From Bacteroidaceae bacterium (GTDB lineage Bacteria; Bacteroidota; Bacteroidia; Bacteroidales; Bacteroidaceae), in assembly GCA_017509605.1 (NCBI GenBank), contig JAFWPH010000023.1, positions 1 to 64,000 of the forward strand: 64,000 bases of DNA, read 5' to 3'. Both the position numbers and the translations under genes were made by a program. Numbering within the stretch: position 1 is the first letter of the stretch; each line of letters opens with the position of its first letter. The notes beneath the pieces were generated by a model. The model saw only the letters and a program-made list of their open reading frames with translations. It was not told the DNA's origin and ran no database searches. Of the stretch, positions 32,712 through 41,371 are shown piece by piece.

Positions 32712-33482
32712 TTAACTGTTCACCTCAAGTTGCTTTAGCACGGGTATCAGGTCGAAAGCGGTCATATCCACACGGACGGGGGTGATGCATGCGTAGCCCT
32801 CTTCCAAGGCATGCGTGTCGGTGTCGGTACTTTCCGGCTCTGAACTGCTGTAGTTGCCCGTCAGCCAGTAGTAGTCCCACCCACGTGGATGCACCTGGTG
32901 CTGCCATTCGTGCTGCCAGTCGCCATGCCCCATGCGGCGCACGCGGAGCCCCTTGATCTGCTCTGTAGCGGGGAAGTTGACGTTCAGGCAGGTGTAGGGG
33001 GGAAGTCCGTTCTCAATGACATATCGCACCACGCGGATGATGTAGCGTCGCAAGGCACCGAAAGGCGCGTCGCTCGCACAGTAGCAACTGGAGAACCCTA
33101 CGGCGGGGATGCCCTTGAGGCAGGCCTCCATCACCAAGCCCATTGTGCCAGAGTAGAGGGTGTTGACCGATGAGTTGTCGCCGTGGTTGATGCCGCCGAG
33201 CACGATGTCTGGCCGGCGGTCCAGCACACACTCGCAAGCCATCTTCACACAGTCCACAGGGGTTCCGGTGAGCGAATAAACGGCGCGTCCTGGTTGCTCG
33301 CTGATTTTCTTCAACTCCACGGGTATATGTCCCGTAATCGACATCGAGGTGCCAGAACGGGATCCGTCGGGTGCCACGATGACGATATCGCCAATGTCGC
33401 TGACGAAGTCGGCCAAGTCGTTGATTCCTTTGGCTCTGAATCCATCGTCGTTCGATATCAATATCAGGGGTCGGTTGCTCAT
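32712..33482 (-). CDS. surE: 5'/3'-nucleotidase SurE
   Basis: 256 residues. ISNDDGFRAKGI at 9-20 holds the metal-binding Asp pair, and GTPVDCVKMAC, GGINHGDN and SGTMGLVMEA follow in the expected order. It dephosphorylates nucleoside monophosphates as a stress-survival function. It forms an operon with lpxB. A run of CGTTATTTC words (33490-33552) lies upstream. Confidence 0.95.
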   Translation of the reverse strand: MSNRPLILISNDDGFRAKGINDLADFVSDIGDIVIVAPDGSRSGTSMSITGHIPVELKKISEQPGRAVYSLTGTPVDCVKMACECVLDRRPDIVLGGINHGDNSSVNTLYSGTMGLVMEACLKGIPAVGFSSCYCASDAPFGALRRYIIRVVRYVIENGLPPYTCLNVNFPATEQIKGLRVRRMGHGDWQHEWQHQVHPRGWDYYWLTGNYSSSEPESTDTDTHALEEGYACITPVRVDMTAFDLIPVLKQLEVNS

Positions 33483-33589
33483 TTTTTCTTTTTCGTTATT
33501 TCGTTATTTCGTTATTTCGTTTTCTCGAATAATCGTTTAATCGTTATTTCGTTATAACGTGATTGCGAGTAATAAGAAATAAATATTAT

Positions 33590-35026
33590 TCAATACGCTT
33601 GCTGGTCCTTGCCTGTCAGGCTGTTCTTGATGGTCATCCAGATGATCTTCATGTCGAGCGACATGCTCCAGTGCTCAATGTACCAGATGTCTTTCTTCAC
33701 ACGCTCCTCCATCTGCCATACCTCCTTGGTCTCGCCGCGGCTGCCCGTCACCTGGGCCCAACCGGTGATGCCGGGTTTGCAGAAGTGGCGCACCATGTAT
33801 TTGGGCACGAGTTTGGAGTATTCCTCAGTGTGGAGCAGCATGTGGGGACGAGGTCCCACCACCGACATGTTGCCCACCAGCACGTTCCAGAACTGTGGGA
33901 GTTCGTCGATGTTGTAGTGGCGCATGAACTCTCCGAACCGGGTCTTTCGCGGGTCGTCCTTGGTGGCCTGCACCCGGTCGCTGTCGTCGTTCACCTTCAT
34001 GCTTCTGAACTTGTAGCACCAGAACTCCTTACCGTCGAGTCCATGGCGTTTCTGCTTGAAGAACACTGGGCCAGGCATGGTCAGTTTGATGATGACCGCC
34101 ACGATGATGGCGAGCCACCAGAAGACGAGGAGCAGGAACAGGCTGGAGAAACAGATGTCGAACAACCGTTTGCTGAAACGGTTTGAGAGTGCGGCCAGTG
34201 GCATCTCGCGCAACGACAGCACGGGTACGTCGCCGTAATAGACGATGTGCATCTTGCGTTTGGTTGAGTTGCGAAGGTTGGGAACGCTCAGGAACATGAC
34301 CACATGGTCGTCGCAGTAGTCGATCACCTGGCCTACAAACTCATCGATGGGAGGGAGCGAGCACAACAGCATGTCGGGTTTCACCTCGCATTTGTTGATG
34401 TCGGGGATCATCTCCGACAACTTTCCCAAGTAGGGGATGCGGTCGTCCTTGTCGGAGCCTTCATAAGGTGTGTCGGCGTAATATCCCATCACTTCGTAGC
34501 GGTAGGAGGGGTCGTTGCGGAACTCTTCGCAGATCTCGATGAGGTCGGGCGACATGCCCGCGAACACCACATGACGTGTGTTGGCCGTCTGGTGGCGATA
34601 TTTCTTCAGTAGCCAGCGTCCTAAGAGCCGTTCGCCGGCCAGTATGAAGAAATAGAAGAGGTAGTAGAAGAAATAAAAGTTCCAGAACACCCGAATACGG
34701 CGGTCGATCATCAGCAGAATGATGATGGAGATCAGTGTGTAGAGGAAGGCAGTTCGGATGCTTCGCATCACCACCTGTGTGTTGTTGATCTGGGAATAGA
34801 CCATCACTGGCGGGCTGATGATGGACACCAGCAGATAGGTGAGGTTGATGGCCAGCCAGAAGATGCGGTAGTGATAGACAATCAGATAGTCAAAGGTGAA
34901 CCACACATAGATGACGAACATCAAGGAGTAGATGTTCAGAATCAGTAGGTCGGTGATGCCGACGAGGCCGCGTAGCAGCCGGCTGTACTGATTGGTGAAT
35001 ACTTTATGTGCTGTGCTGTTGTTCAT
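33590..35026 (-). CDS. Undecaprenyl-phosphate sugar-1-phosphate transferase
   Basis: 478 residues. Four to five N-terminal membrane helices (about 20-140), a nucleotide-fold middle region (about 145-260) and the catalytic polyprenyl-glycosylphosphotransferase domain (about 280-478). The catalytic part shows SKRLFDICFSSL, then MPGPVFFKQKRHGLDGKEFW, YKFRSMK and GDMSVVGPRP-like NMSVVGPRPHML. It starts synthesis of an O-antigen, capsule or exopolysaccharide unit on the lipid carrier. It is transcribed alone from the promoter at 35083-35076; glycosyltransferases at 41-43 kb may act in the same pathway. Confidence 0.9.
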   Translation of the reverse strand: MNNSTAHKVFTNQYSRLLRGLVGITDLLILNIYSLMFVIYVWFTFDYLIVYHYRIFWLAINLTYLLVSIISPPVMVYSQINNTQVVMRSIRTAFLYTLISIIILLMIDRRIRVFWNFYFFYYLFYFFILAGERLLGRWLLKKYRHQTANTRHVVFAGMSPDLIEICEEFRNDPSYRYEVMGYYADTPYEGSDKDDRIPYLGKLSEMIPDINKCEVKPDMLLCSLPPIDEFVGQVIDYCDDHVVMFLSVPNLRNSTKRKMHIVYYGDVPVLSLREMPLAALSNRFSKRLFDICFSSLFLLLVFWWLAIIVAVIIKLTMPGPVFFKQKRHGLDGKEFWCYKFRSMKVNDDSDRVQATKDDPRKTRFGEFMRHYNIDELPQFWNVLVGNMSVVGPRPHMLLHTEEYSKLVPKYMVRHFCKPGITGWAQVTGSRGETKEVWQMEERVKKDIWYIEHWSMSLDMKIIWMTIKNSLTGKDQQAY

Positions 35027-35075
35027 ACTTTTGGGTCGAGCAGCGGGACACCTGTCTATAGACTGCTTTAATCAG

Positions 35076-35083
35076 CAAAGTTA
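35076..35083 (-). promoter_or_regulatory. -7 box of the sugar transferase gene
   Basis: TAACTTTG on the minus strand, 50 bp before the start codon. Confidence 0.55.
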
Positions 35084-35134
35084 ATTAAAAAAAATGAGAT
35101 TCATCGCCTTGGATGCAGATAAATCTCTTTTTTT

Positions 35135-35890
35135 CTACGAGGAAATGGAAGAATCGCTGTCATTCTCCTTTGCATACCTATATTCGCTGGCGAAGGCCAG
35201 TGACAGGACCGAGAAACGGACATCGGGATTGACAGCCTCGATAGCCTTGGCGAGCGAGATGAGGGTGGAGCCCGTGGTCACCACGTCGTCGATGATGAGG
35301 ATATGGCGACATGCGGGAATCACCTTGCTGCGTCGGTTGACGGTGAAGATGTCCTGTACGTTCTCCCACCGCTCGTCTTTGTTCAGGTGGGTCTGGGTCT
35401 TGGTGTTCACGGTTCGTACCACCTCGTGGTCGATGACCTTGATGCCAGTCACCTCGCTCAGTCCTTCTGCAAGGTACTTGCACTGGTTGTAGCCTCGCTT
35501 GCGTTCCTTGCGGCTGTGCAGGGGTACGGGCACGATGGCGTCGATGTAGTTGAAGAAGTCCGATTCAATCGCTTCTTCCGCCATCACCATACCCAGATGC
35601 CGGCTTACGTCGGGGTTGTCGTAGTATTTCAGGTTGTGCAGCACCGTGCGTGTCTCCTCGCCTTGGTAATAGAACAGTGCTGTGGCCCGCTGGATGTTGA
35701 TGCGTCCCCAGAACATCTGTTCCATGATGTTGGGGCTTGACAGATGGAAACGGGTGCGGGGCAGACTTCCAAGGCAATTGATGCACAGATGTCGCTCTCC
35801 TTCCGCCAGTCTTCTTCCGCAAACGATGCAGCGACGGGGCAGGATGAAATGGAGGATGTCGGTGGCTATGTGGCTCAGTGATGATTTCAT
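35135..35890 (-). CDS. comF: ComF-family phosphoribosyltransferase-like protein
   Basis: 251 residues. An N-terminal zinc-finger-like part with Cys21, Cys24, Cys36 and Cys39 is followed by IVPVPLHSRKERKRGYNQ and the PRPP-loop motif ILIIDDVVTTGST at 197-209. ComF proteins are linked to natural transformation and DNA uptake, and their phosphoribosyltransferase chemistry is uncertain. The start codon overlaps the old stop codon of the upstream hydrolase gene (ATGA), showing they were once translationally coupled. Confidence 0.9.
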   Translation of the reverse strand: MKSSLSHIATDILHFILPRRCIVCGRRLAEGERHLCINCLGSLPRTRFHLSSPNIMEQMFWGRINIQRATALFYYQGEETRTVLHNLKYYDNPDVSRHLGMVMAEEAIESDFFNYIDAIVPVPLHSRKERKRGYNQCKYLAEGLSEVTGIKVIDHEVVRTVNTKTQTHLNKDERWENVQDIFTVNRRSKVIPACRHILIIDDVVTTGSTLISLAKAIEAVNPDVRFSVLSLAFASEYRYAKENDSDSSISS

Positions 35891-36954
35891 TTGTATAGGA
35901 ACATGTTGAGGAACGAATGTACCTGGTGCCGATATTCCGAGGGGTTGGACTGGAACGTACGGGCGTGAGTGGCCTTGGGTGCCACCTAGATGTACTTGTC
36001 GCGTGGTTTCTGCTGGTATAGCTCATAGACCATGTCGGTGGGGACGTAGGTGTCGCCGCCGCCATGGATGAACAGCATGGGCATGGTGGAACGCTCCAAA
36101 CTCTCCTTGCAACAGGCTTCCTCGAAGTCCCACTTGTACTGCCATTGGCACATCTGCGAAGCGATGTTGAGCAGAGGGTAGGAGGGCAGGGCGAACTGGC
36201 GGCGCATCCTGTACTTGAGGATGTTGTGAACGCTGGTGTAGCCGCCATCCTCCACATAGGCTTTCATGTAGGAGGGCTGTTTGTCGCCCGACAGGCACAT
36301 GGCTGTGAAGGCACCCATGCCCACACCATGCACCACCATGCGTGTGTGTCCGCCGAAGCGGCGGTTGGCGATGTCCATCCACAGTCTGACGTCGTCTTGG
36401 TCGTTCCAGCCCATCTGGACGTGGTCGCCTTCACTTATCCCCGAGTGTCGTAGGTCGGGCAGCAGCACGTTGAAGCGCAGGTCGTGGTTGTACATATAGG
36501 CCAGGTGCAGCATTCGGACGGCGTTCTGGGTGTAGCCGTGAATCAGGATGGCGGTGTTGGGGGTGCCTTTGGGCGCTCGTATCATCAAGGCGTGCAGACG
36601 GGTGCTGTCGGTGGCGTAGATGGTGGTGTCGATGAGTGCGCGGTGCGAGTTGAGTGAGTCGGTCCAGTGCCGCAGGTACGGGAACTCGCTGAACATCTCA
36701 TTGTAGGAGCCTTGGATGTCGCGTGTCTCGCTAACAGGGGTCAAGGCGTAGCGCATGAGAAGATAGGATGTAAGTATGGTGACAAAGATGATCAGAAGCA
36801 GTGTCTTCAGGCAGAACATCACCAGGAAACGGCTCACTCTGAGCCGTGGAACGGTGGTTTTGCCTTTGCTCTTCTTGTCGTTTTTCTTTTTGCGTTTCTG
36901 GTCTGATTGGACGACCTTCTGCTTTTTCGGGGTGTCGGTTGACTTTCTTGGCAT
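35887..36954 (-). pseudogene. Alpha/beta hydrolase, decayed: lost nucleophile and premature stop
   Basis: Membrane-anchored hydrolase: a Lys-rich N-terminus, one membrane helix (about 45-66), then an alpha/beta fold with ILIHGYTQN. The nucleophile elbow reads HGVGMGA (Gly212) where the family has HGxSMGA, an AGC to GGC change. An in-frame TAG at 35988-35986 ends the frame at 322 residues. Translation beyond it continues with VAPKATHARTFQSNPSEY up to a TGA at 35887-35889, and this holds the expected catalytic His (ATHA). The TAG replaces the usual Trp of KY-n-W. Ser and His are both gone while Asp remains. The old stop overlaps comF by 4 bp. Probably a dying gene. Confidence 0.75.
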
Positions 36955-37010
36955 GGACAGGTTTCTTTAGGATGGTATAGGCGGAGAAAGGGTGGACGGG
37001 AGAGATGAAA

Positions 37011-37766
37011 TCAGATGATGTTCCCTTGCCAGATGTTCCACGACGCCTCGGCCTGAAGCAGGAGCATTTCCAGACCGTTCTTCACCTGTGCCCCTTGCTG
37101 CTGACCTTTCTTCATGAAGAGGGTGGTGTCGGGGTTGTAGATCAAGTCATAGAGCAGGTTGTTGGGGCTAAGGCCTTCGTAAGGGAGCTGGGGACACTCG
37201 TTGATGTGTGGGAACATGCCGCAAGGCGTGCAGTTCACGATCACCTCGTATTCCGCCACAGCCTCCGCGTTCAAGTCCTTGTAGCTCACGGTGCCGGGCC
37301 GCTGGTATCGGGACACGAAGACGGTTTCCAAGCCCAGTTTCTTGTGCAACGTGTAATGGATGGCTTTCGAAGCGCCACCAGTACCGAGGATCAGCGCCTT
37401 CTTGTGGTGTGGGCGGAGCAAGGGGGCGATTGAGTTCATAAAGCCCAGGTAGTCGGCATTGTAACCCTTGAGGTGGAAGTTGCCGTTGGAGCGTCGCGTC
37501 ACACGCACCACGTTGACCGCGCCTATCTCGCGGGCCTCTTCGCTCAACTCGTCGAGGAAGGGGATGATTTTCTGCTTGTAGGGGATGGTCACGTTGAAGC
37601 CCTTGAGGTCGCGGTTGCCCATCAGCACCTCGGGAAAGTCGTCGATGTCGGGGATCTCGAAGTTCTTGTACTCTGCCTGAATACATTCACCTTCGAATTT
37701 CTCGTTGAAGTAGTTCTTCGAGAACGAGTGGCCAAGCGGGTAGCCCAAAAGTCCGTAAGTGTCCAT
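37011..37766 (-). CDS. aroE: Shikimate dehydrogenase
   Basis: 251 residues. GLLGYPLGHSFSKNYFNEKF carries the shikimate-binding Ser pair, and FNVTIPYKQKIIPFLDE and the NADP-binding LGTGGASKAIHY follow. The C-terminus is GLEMLLLQAEASWNIWQG. It reduces 3-dehydroshikimate to shikimate in aromatic amino-acid biosynthesis. Part of a leftward run: phoH, purC, menG, aroE, hydrolase, comF. Confidence 0.95.
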   Translation of the reverse strand: MDTYGLLGYPLGHSFSKNYFNEKFEGECIQAEYKNFEIPDIDDFPEVLMGNRDLKGFNVTIPYKQKIIPFLDELSEEAREIGAVNVVRVTRRSNGNFHLKGYNADYLGFMNSIAPLLRPHHKKALILGTGGASKAIHYTLHKKLGLETVFVSRYQRPGTVSYKDLNAEAVAEYEVIVNCTPCGMFPHINECPQLPYEGLSPNNLLYDLIYNPDTTLFMKKGQQQGAQVKNGLEMLLLQAEASWNIWQGNII

Positions 37767-37843
37767 ATCTTCTTCTGTTTTGTTGACGGTTGAGGCCGTC
37801 GGGGTTCAACTGTTTTGTTGGCTTATGGCTTGTTAAAGCTGTC

Positions 37844-38584
37844 TTATTTGCCGGCAGTGTAGAGCATACACATGCCGAATGGTAGGCGGCGGTAACCCAC
37901 GTCGTGGAAGCCCGCTTTCTCGAAAATCGCCTTCATGTCATCGCCCTGTGGGATGGCGCGCATGGTCTCTGGCAGGTAGGTGTAGGCCTTGTCGTCGCGG
38001 GATATCAAACGTCCAGCCAGAGGCATCATCATTTTCTGATAGAGCCAGAACAACTGGCGCATGGGGAATGCCGTGGGGCTGCACAAGTCGGCTATTGCCA
38101 CTCGTCCGTTGTCGTCCAGCACACGGTGCATCTCCTTCAAGCAGGCGTCGAGGTTCTCGAAGTTCCTCAGTCCGAAGGCCGACACGATGGCGTCGAAAGA
38201 GCCTGTCGGAAAAGGTAATGAGCAGCAGTCGGCGTTCATGAGGACCACCTTGTCGGTCAGGCCTTCTTTGTCCAGTTTCTGCCGTCCTATCTCCATCATG
38301 CCATCGGAGATGTCGATGCCGGTGACGTGGGCAGAGGGGAACTGGCGTGCGGCGAGTATGGCCATGTCGCCTGTTCCTGTGGCAACATCCAGGATGCTAT
38401 TCACGTCGTGGACAACACCAGTCAACGACTTGACGGTCTGCTTGCGCCAGATCTTGTCAACACCGGCCGACAGCGTGTGGTTGAGCGTGTCGTAACTGTG
38501 GGCTATCTTGTCGAACATCTGACGCACCTGCGACGACTTGGCGCCGCGGTCGCCGTAGGGCTTGATCTTCTCCTGCTCGTACAT
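37844..38584 (-). CDS. menG: Demethylmenaquinone methyltransferase (MenG/UbiE)
   Basis: 246 residues from the ATG at 38584. The frame opens at 38635, but those 17 codons lie in a stem-loop. MFDKIAHSYDTLNHTLSAG and the SAM-binding LDVATGTGDMAILAARQF are typical, with DAIVSAFGLRNFENLD further on. It methylates demethylmenaquinone to menaquinone, the only quinone expected in this anaerobic group. It lies between purC and aroE. Confidence 0.93.
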   Translation of the reverse strand: MYEQEKIKPYGDRGAKSSQVRQMFDKIAHSYDTLNHTLSAGVDKIWRKQTVKSLTGVVHDVNSILDVATGTGDMAILAARQFPSAHVTGIDISDGMMEIGRQKLDKEGLTDKVVLMNADCCSLPFPTGSFDAIVSAFGLRNFENLDACLKEMHRVLDDNGRVAIADLCSPTAFPMRQLFWLYQKMMMPLAGRLISRDDKAYTYLPETMRAIPQGDDMKAIFEKAGFHDVGYRRLPFGMCMLYTAGK

Positions 38585-38597
38585 CTGCTCTGAGTCA

Positions 38598-38635
38598 GTG
38601 TGCGGCCCCGATGACAGCGCATCGGGACCGCACAC
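38598..38635 (-). other. Strong stem-loop between purC and menG
   Basis: 16-bp stem with one mismatch (GTGTGCGGCCCCGATG / CATCGGGACCGCACAC) and a 6-base loop. It starts about 10 bp after the purC stop and ends 13 bp before the menG start. There is no T run, so it is not a classic terminator; it may pause transcription or protect the mRNA 3' end. Confidence 0.6.
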
Positions 38636-38644
38636 GTTAGGGTA

Positions 38645-39598
38645 TCACTTCTTGTATTCGGCAAGGAACTGCTTCACATTGCGCTCGATGCGGGATGCAA
38701 GGTCTTTGCTGTCGGCAGCCTTGTCGAACTTCTCGCCCACAATGTGCTCGTAGAGTTCAATGTAGCGGTCGCTCACGCTATTGACGAACTCGTCGCTCAT
38801 TTCCGGCATCTTCTGTCCGGGCTGGTTCATGAAGTTGTGGTCGATGAGCCATTGGCGCACGAACTCCTTCGAGAGCTGTCGCTGTGGTTCTCCGTTGAGG
38901 AAACGCTTCTCATATCCGTCGGCATAGAAGTAGCGGCTGGAGTCGGGAGTGTGGATTTCGTCGATGAGATACACCTTTCCGTCGCGCTTGCCGAACTCAT
39001 ACTTCGTATCGACGAGAATCAGTCCTTTCGAAGCGGCAATGGCTGTACCTGCGGCGAAGAGCTTGTAGGTGTATTGCTCCATCAGCTCGTAGTCCTCCTT
39101 GCTCACGATGCCTTGTGCGATGATCTCCTCCTTGGAGATGTTCTCGTCATGTCCGGTCTCAGCCTTGGTGGTGGGGGTGATGATGGGATGAGGGAACTTC
39201 TCGTTCTCCTGCATGCCGTCTGGCAGGTCCACGCCACAGAGTTTGCGGGCTCCGGCCCGGTATTCACGCCATGCAGAACCTGTCAGGTATCCGCGGATGA
39301 TCATCTCCACTCGGAATCCCTCGCATTTCAGGCCTACGGTCACCATGGGGTCGGGTGTTGCCAGTTTCCAGTTGGGGACGATGTCGGCTGTGGCGTCGAG
39401 GAACTTGGCTGCTATCTGGTTGAGTACCTGTCCCTTGAAGGGTATGCCTTTAGGAAGGATGGCGTCGAAGGCGCTAATGCGGTCGGTCACCACCATCACC
39501 ATCAGGTCGTCGTCGATGTCGTACACGTCGCGTACCTTGCCGTGATACACTCCCTTCTGTCCCGGGAAGTTGAATTCTGTCTTTGTCAATGCTTTCAT
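38645..39598 (-). CDS. purC: Phosphoribosylaminoimidazole-succinocarboxamide synthase
   Basis: 317 residues, the longer form usual in Bacteroidota. [38 protein letters not shown] and [12 protein letters not shown] are hallmarks. It joins aspartate to CAIR in purine synthesis. It is 44 bp downstream of phoH and 60 bp upstream of menG. Confidence 0.95.
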   Translation of the reverse strand: MKALTKTEFNFPGQKGVYHGKVRDVYDIDDDLMVMVVTDRISAFDAILPKGIPFKGQVLNQIAAKFLDATADIVPNWKLATPDPMVTVGLKCEGFRVEMIIRGYLTGSAWREYRAGARKLCGVDLPDGMQENEKFPHPIITPTTKAETGHDENISKEEIIAQGIVSKEDYELMEQYTYKLFAAGTAIAASKGLILVDTKYEFGKRDGKVYLIDEIHTPDSSRYFYADGYEKRFLNGEPQRQLSKEFVRQWLIDHNFMNQPGQKMPEMSDEFVNSVSDRYIELYEHIVGEKFDKAADSKDLASRIERNVKQFLAEYKK

Positions 39599-39642
39599 TG
39601 TTATACCTTATTATTTATAGATGTTAGTTTTTTATATAGATG

Positions 39643-40671
39643 TTAGTCCTTGATGTCTTCGCTATTATTGGAAACCGGTGTCTCGGCGGACTCTTTGGCC
39701 TCGGCGGTCGGGGCGGTTTGACGTCGTTTGTCCTCTTCCTTCTTGTAGCGGTCGTAGGCTTCCACAATGCGTGTGACAAGACGGTGGCGGACGATATCTT
39801 TCTCGTCGAGCTCCACAAAACTGATGCCTTTGACTTTGCGCAGGATGTGGAGGGCAGTTGAAAGTCCTGAACGCTGGCTGGGAGGCAAGTCAATCTGGGT
39901 GAGGTCGCCGTTGATGATCATCTTGGTGTTCTGGCCCATGCGTGTGAGGAACATCTTGATTTGGGCGTTGGTGGTGTTCTGTGCCTCGTCGAGAATCACC
40001 ACGGCGTCGTTGAGCGTTCGTCCTCGCATGAAGGCGAGCGGGGCTATCTGTATGATGTCCTGCTCCATGTATTCCTGGAGTTTCAATGCCGGTATCATGT
40101 CTTCCAGCGCATCGTACAGAGGCTGCAGGTAGGGGGAGATCTTCTCACGCATGTCGCCAGGAAGGAACCCCAGTTTCTCGCCTGCCTCCACGGCGGGCCG
40201 AGAGAGGATGATCTTGCGCGCATGATGGTTTTTCAGTGCCCGCACAGCCAATGCGATGCTCAGATAGGTTTTGCCAGAACCGGCAGGTCCTGTGGCGAAA
40301 ATCATGTCGTCGCTGTTGAAGGCCTCTACAATTCGTTTCTGGTTCTCTGTTCGTGGAACGATGGCCTTTCCTGTCACACTGTAGCAGATGGCTTGGCTGT
40401 CGATTGACTGGTCGCGTGCCTCGCCCTTGATTACCGACAGGATGTCTTCCTCATTGAGAGAGTTGAAGGTGTTGCAGTGTTGGACGAGTTTGCCGATGTT
40501 CTCTTCCAGCGCGCACATTTCCACCTCGTCGCCCAGCACCTTCATCACGTTTCCTCGAGCCACAATTCGTAGCTTGGGGTACAATGCCTTGATCATCTGC
40601 ATGTTGGCATTGTTCACCCCGTAAAAGGTCAACAAATCTACATCCTCAAGTACGATATGCTTCTCTATCAT
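39643..40671 (-). CDS. phoH: PhoH-like ATPase
   Basis: 342 residues. An N-terminal KH-like part, Walker A GPAGSGKT at 128-135, Walker B with DAVVILDEAQN (about 220-230), and a Lys/Glu-rich tail. PhoH-like proteins are RNA-associated ATPases; in other bacteria they work near ybeY-type ribosome genes. It starts a leftward operon with its own -7 box at 40772-40765. Confidence 0.93.
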   Translation of the reverse strand: MIEKHIVLEDVDLLTFYGVNNANMQMIKALYPKLRIVARGNVMKVLGDEVEMCALEENIGKLVQHCNTFNSLNEEDILSVIKGEARDQSIDSQAICYSVTGKAIVPRTENQKRIVEAFNSDDMIFATGPAGSGKTYLSIALAVRALKNHHARKIILSRPAVEAGEKLGFLPGDMREKISPYLQPLYDALEDMIPALKLQEYMEQDIIQIAPLAFMRGRTLNDAVVILDEAQNTTNAQIKMFLTRMGQNTKMIINGDLTQIDLPPSQRSGLSTALHILRKVKGISFVELDEKDIVRHRLVTRIVEAYDRYKKEEDKRRQTAPTAEAKESAETPVSNNSEDIKD

Positions 40672-40764
40672 TCAGTCTGCTTTTTCCTGTGTCGATTCAT
40701 CTGGCTGTATGGTTCGACTGATACACGATGAACCCTTCACTCCTTTTTTTGAGAATTAAAAATG

Positions 40765-40772
40765 CAAAAATA
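40765..40772 (-). promoter_or_regulatory. -7 box of the phoH operon
   Basis: TATTTTTG on the minus strand. It follows directly after the terminator at 40803-40780, inside its T tract. Predicted leader about 88 bases. Confidence 0.5.
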
Positions 40773-40779
40773 AAAAAAA

Positions 40780-40803
40780 TCCCGCAATTACCAAATTTCG
40801 GGA
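40780..40803 (-). terminator. Terminator of the HsdR-N protein gene
   Basis: On the minus strand TCCCGAAAT pairs with ATTGCGGGA around a short loop, with one mismatch, and TTTTTTTTA follows directly. It ends the transcript of 40847-41338. Confidence 0.65.
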
Positions 40804-40846
40804 ACCGTTTTTTGAGATTTTTTTCGTTCGGAACGTACTGAGCGCG

Positions 40847-41338
40847 CTAAACCTGGTTCAGTACTGTCCAGTCGGGTATTTCACTCAGGAACTCACAGGT
40901 ATGGCCCAGGTAATCCACTCGGCAGCAGTAGTGAGTCATACCATTCGTCACCACCAGGTATTTCACCTGAAGAACCATGTTGTAGCGCTGTATCTGGTCG
41001 AACACTTTCTGTGTGATCTCCACATCGGGAGCCTTGTATTCCACAATCATCACGGGATGAAGCCGCATGTCCCACACCACGGTGTCGCAACGCCGAGCCA
41101 TGCCATTGAGCGACAACTGCACCTCGTTGTTCATCAACTCGGGACGGTAGCCTTTTTCGCTGGTCAAATAGTGGGTGAAACTCTGGCGCACCCATTCCTC
41201 GGGTGTCAAAGCCACGTACTTCTTCCGCAACATGTCGAAGACTGACATCACCCCTTCCACCGACTTGATGTGGGCGTCGAAAGTAGGGAGGTTCAACTCG
41301 ATGATGTTCTCGATGCTGGCGTGGTTTTCGTTGTTCAT
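40847..41338 (-). CDS. Type I restriction HsdR N-terminal-like domain protein
   Basis: 163 residues. The core VQLSLNGMARRCDTVVWDM, then MIVEYKAPDVEITQKVFDQI holds the nuclease-type D...ExK pattern (DTVVWD, EYKAP). Stand-alone HsdR_N proteins near holA are common in Bacteroidota; no methylase or specificity subunit is nearby, so it is not a full restriction system. It is 33 bp downstream of the GT2 gene. Confidence 0.8.
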   Translation of the reverse strand: MNNENHASIENIIELNLPTFDAHIKSVEGVMSVFDMLRKKYVALTPEEWVRQSFTHYLTSEKGYRPELMNNEVQLSLNGMARRCDTVVWDMRLHPVMIVEYKAPDVEITQKVFDQIQRYNMVLQVKYLVVTNGMTHYCCRVDYLGHTCEFLSEIPDWTVLNQV

Positions 41339-41371
41339 GATGGTTCAAACCTTTTGCTCGACGAGGTCTGG

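Noticed and set aside
35986-35988. TAG read as a coded amino acid
   Set aside because: TAG serves as a normal stop elsewhere (for example at the antitoxin gene), and the nucleophile is also lost; decay is simpler.
35565-36257. 230-residue open frame across comF and the hydrolase
   Set aside because: Wrong frame, composition biased to Ser/Thr/Pro, overlaps two recognisable genes.
40847-41338. Complete type I restriction system
   Set aside because: Only a stand-alone HsdR_N-like domain; no HsdM, HsdS or helicase part nearby.
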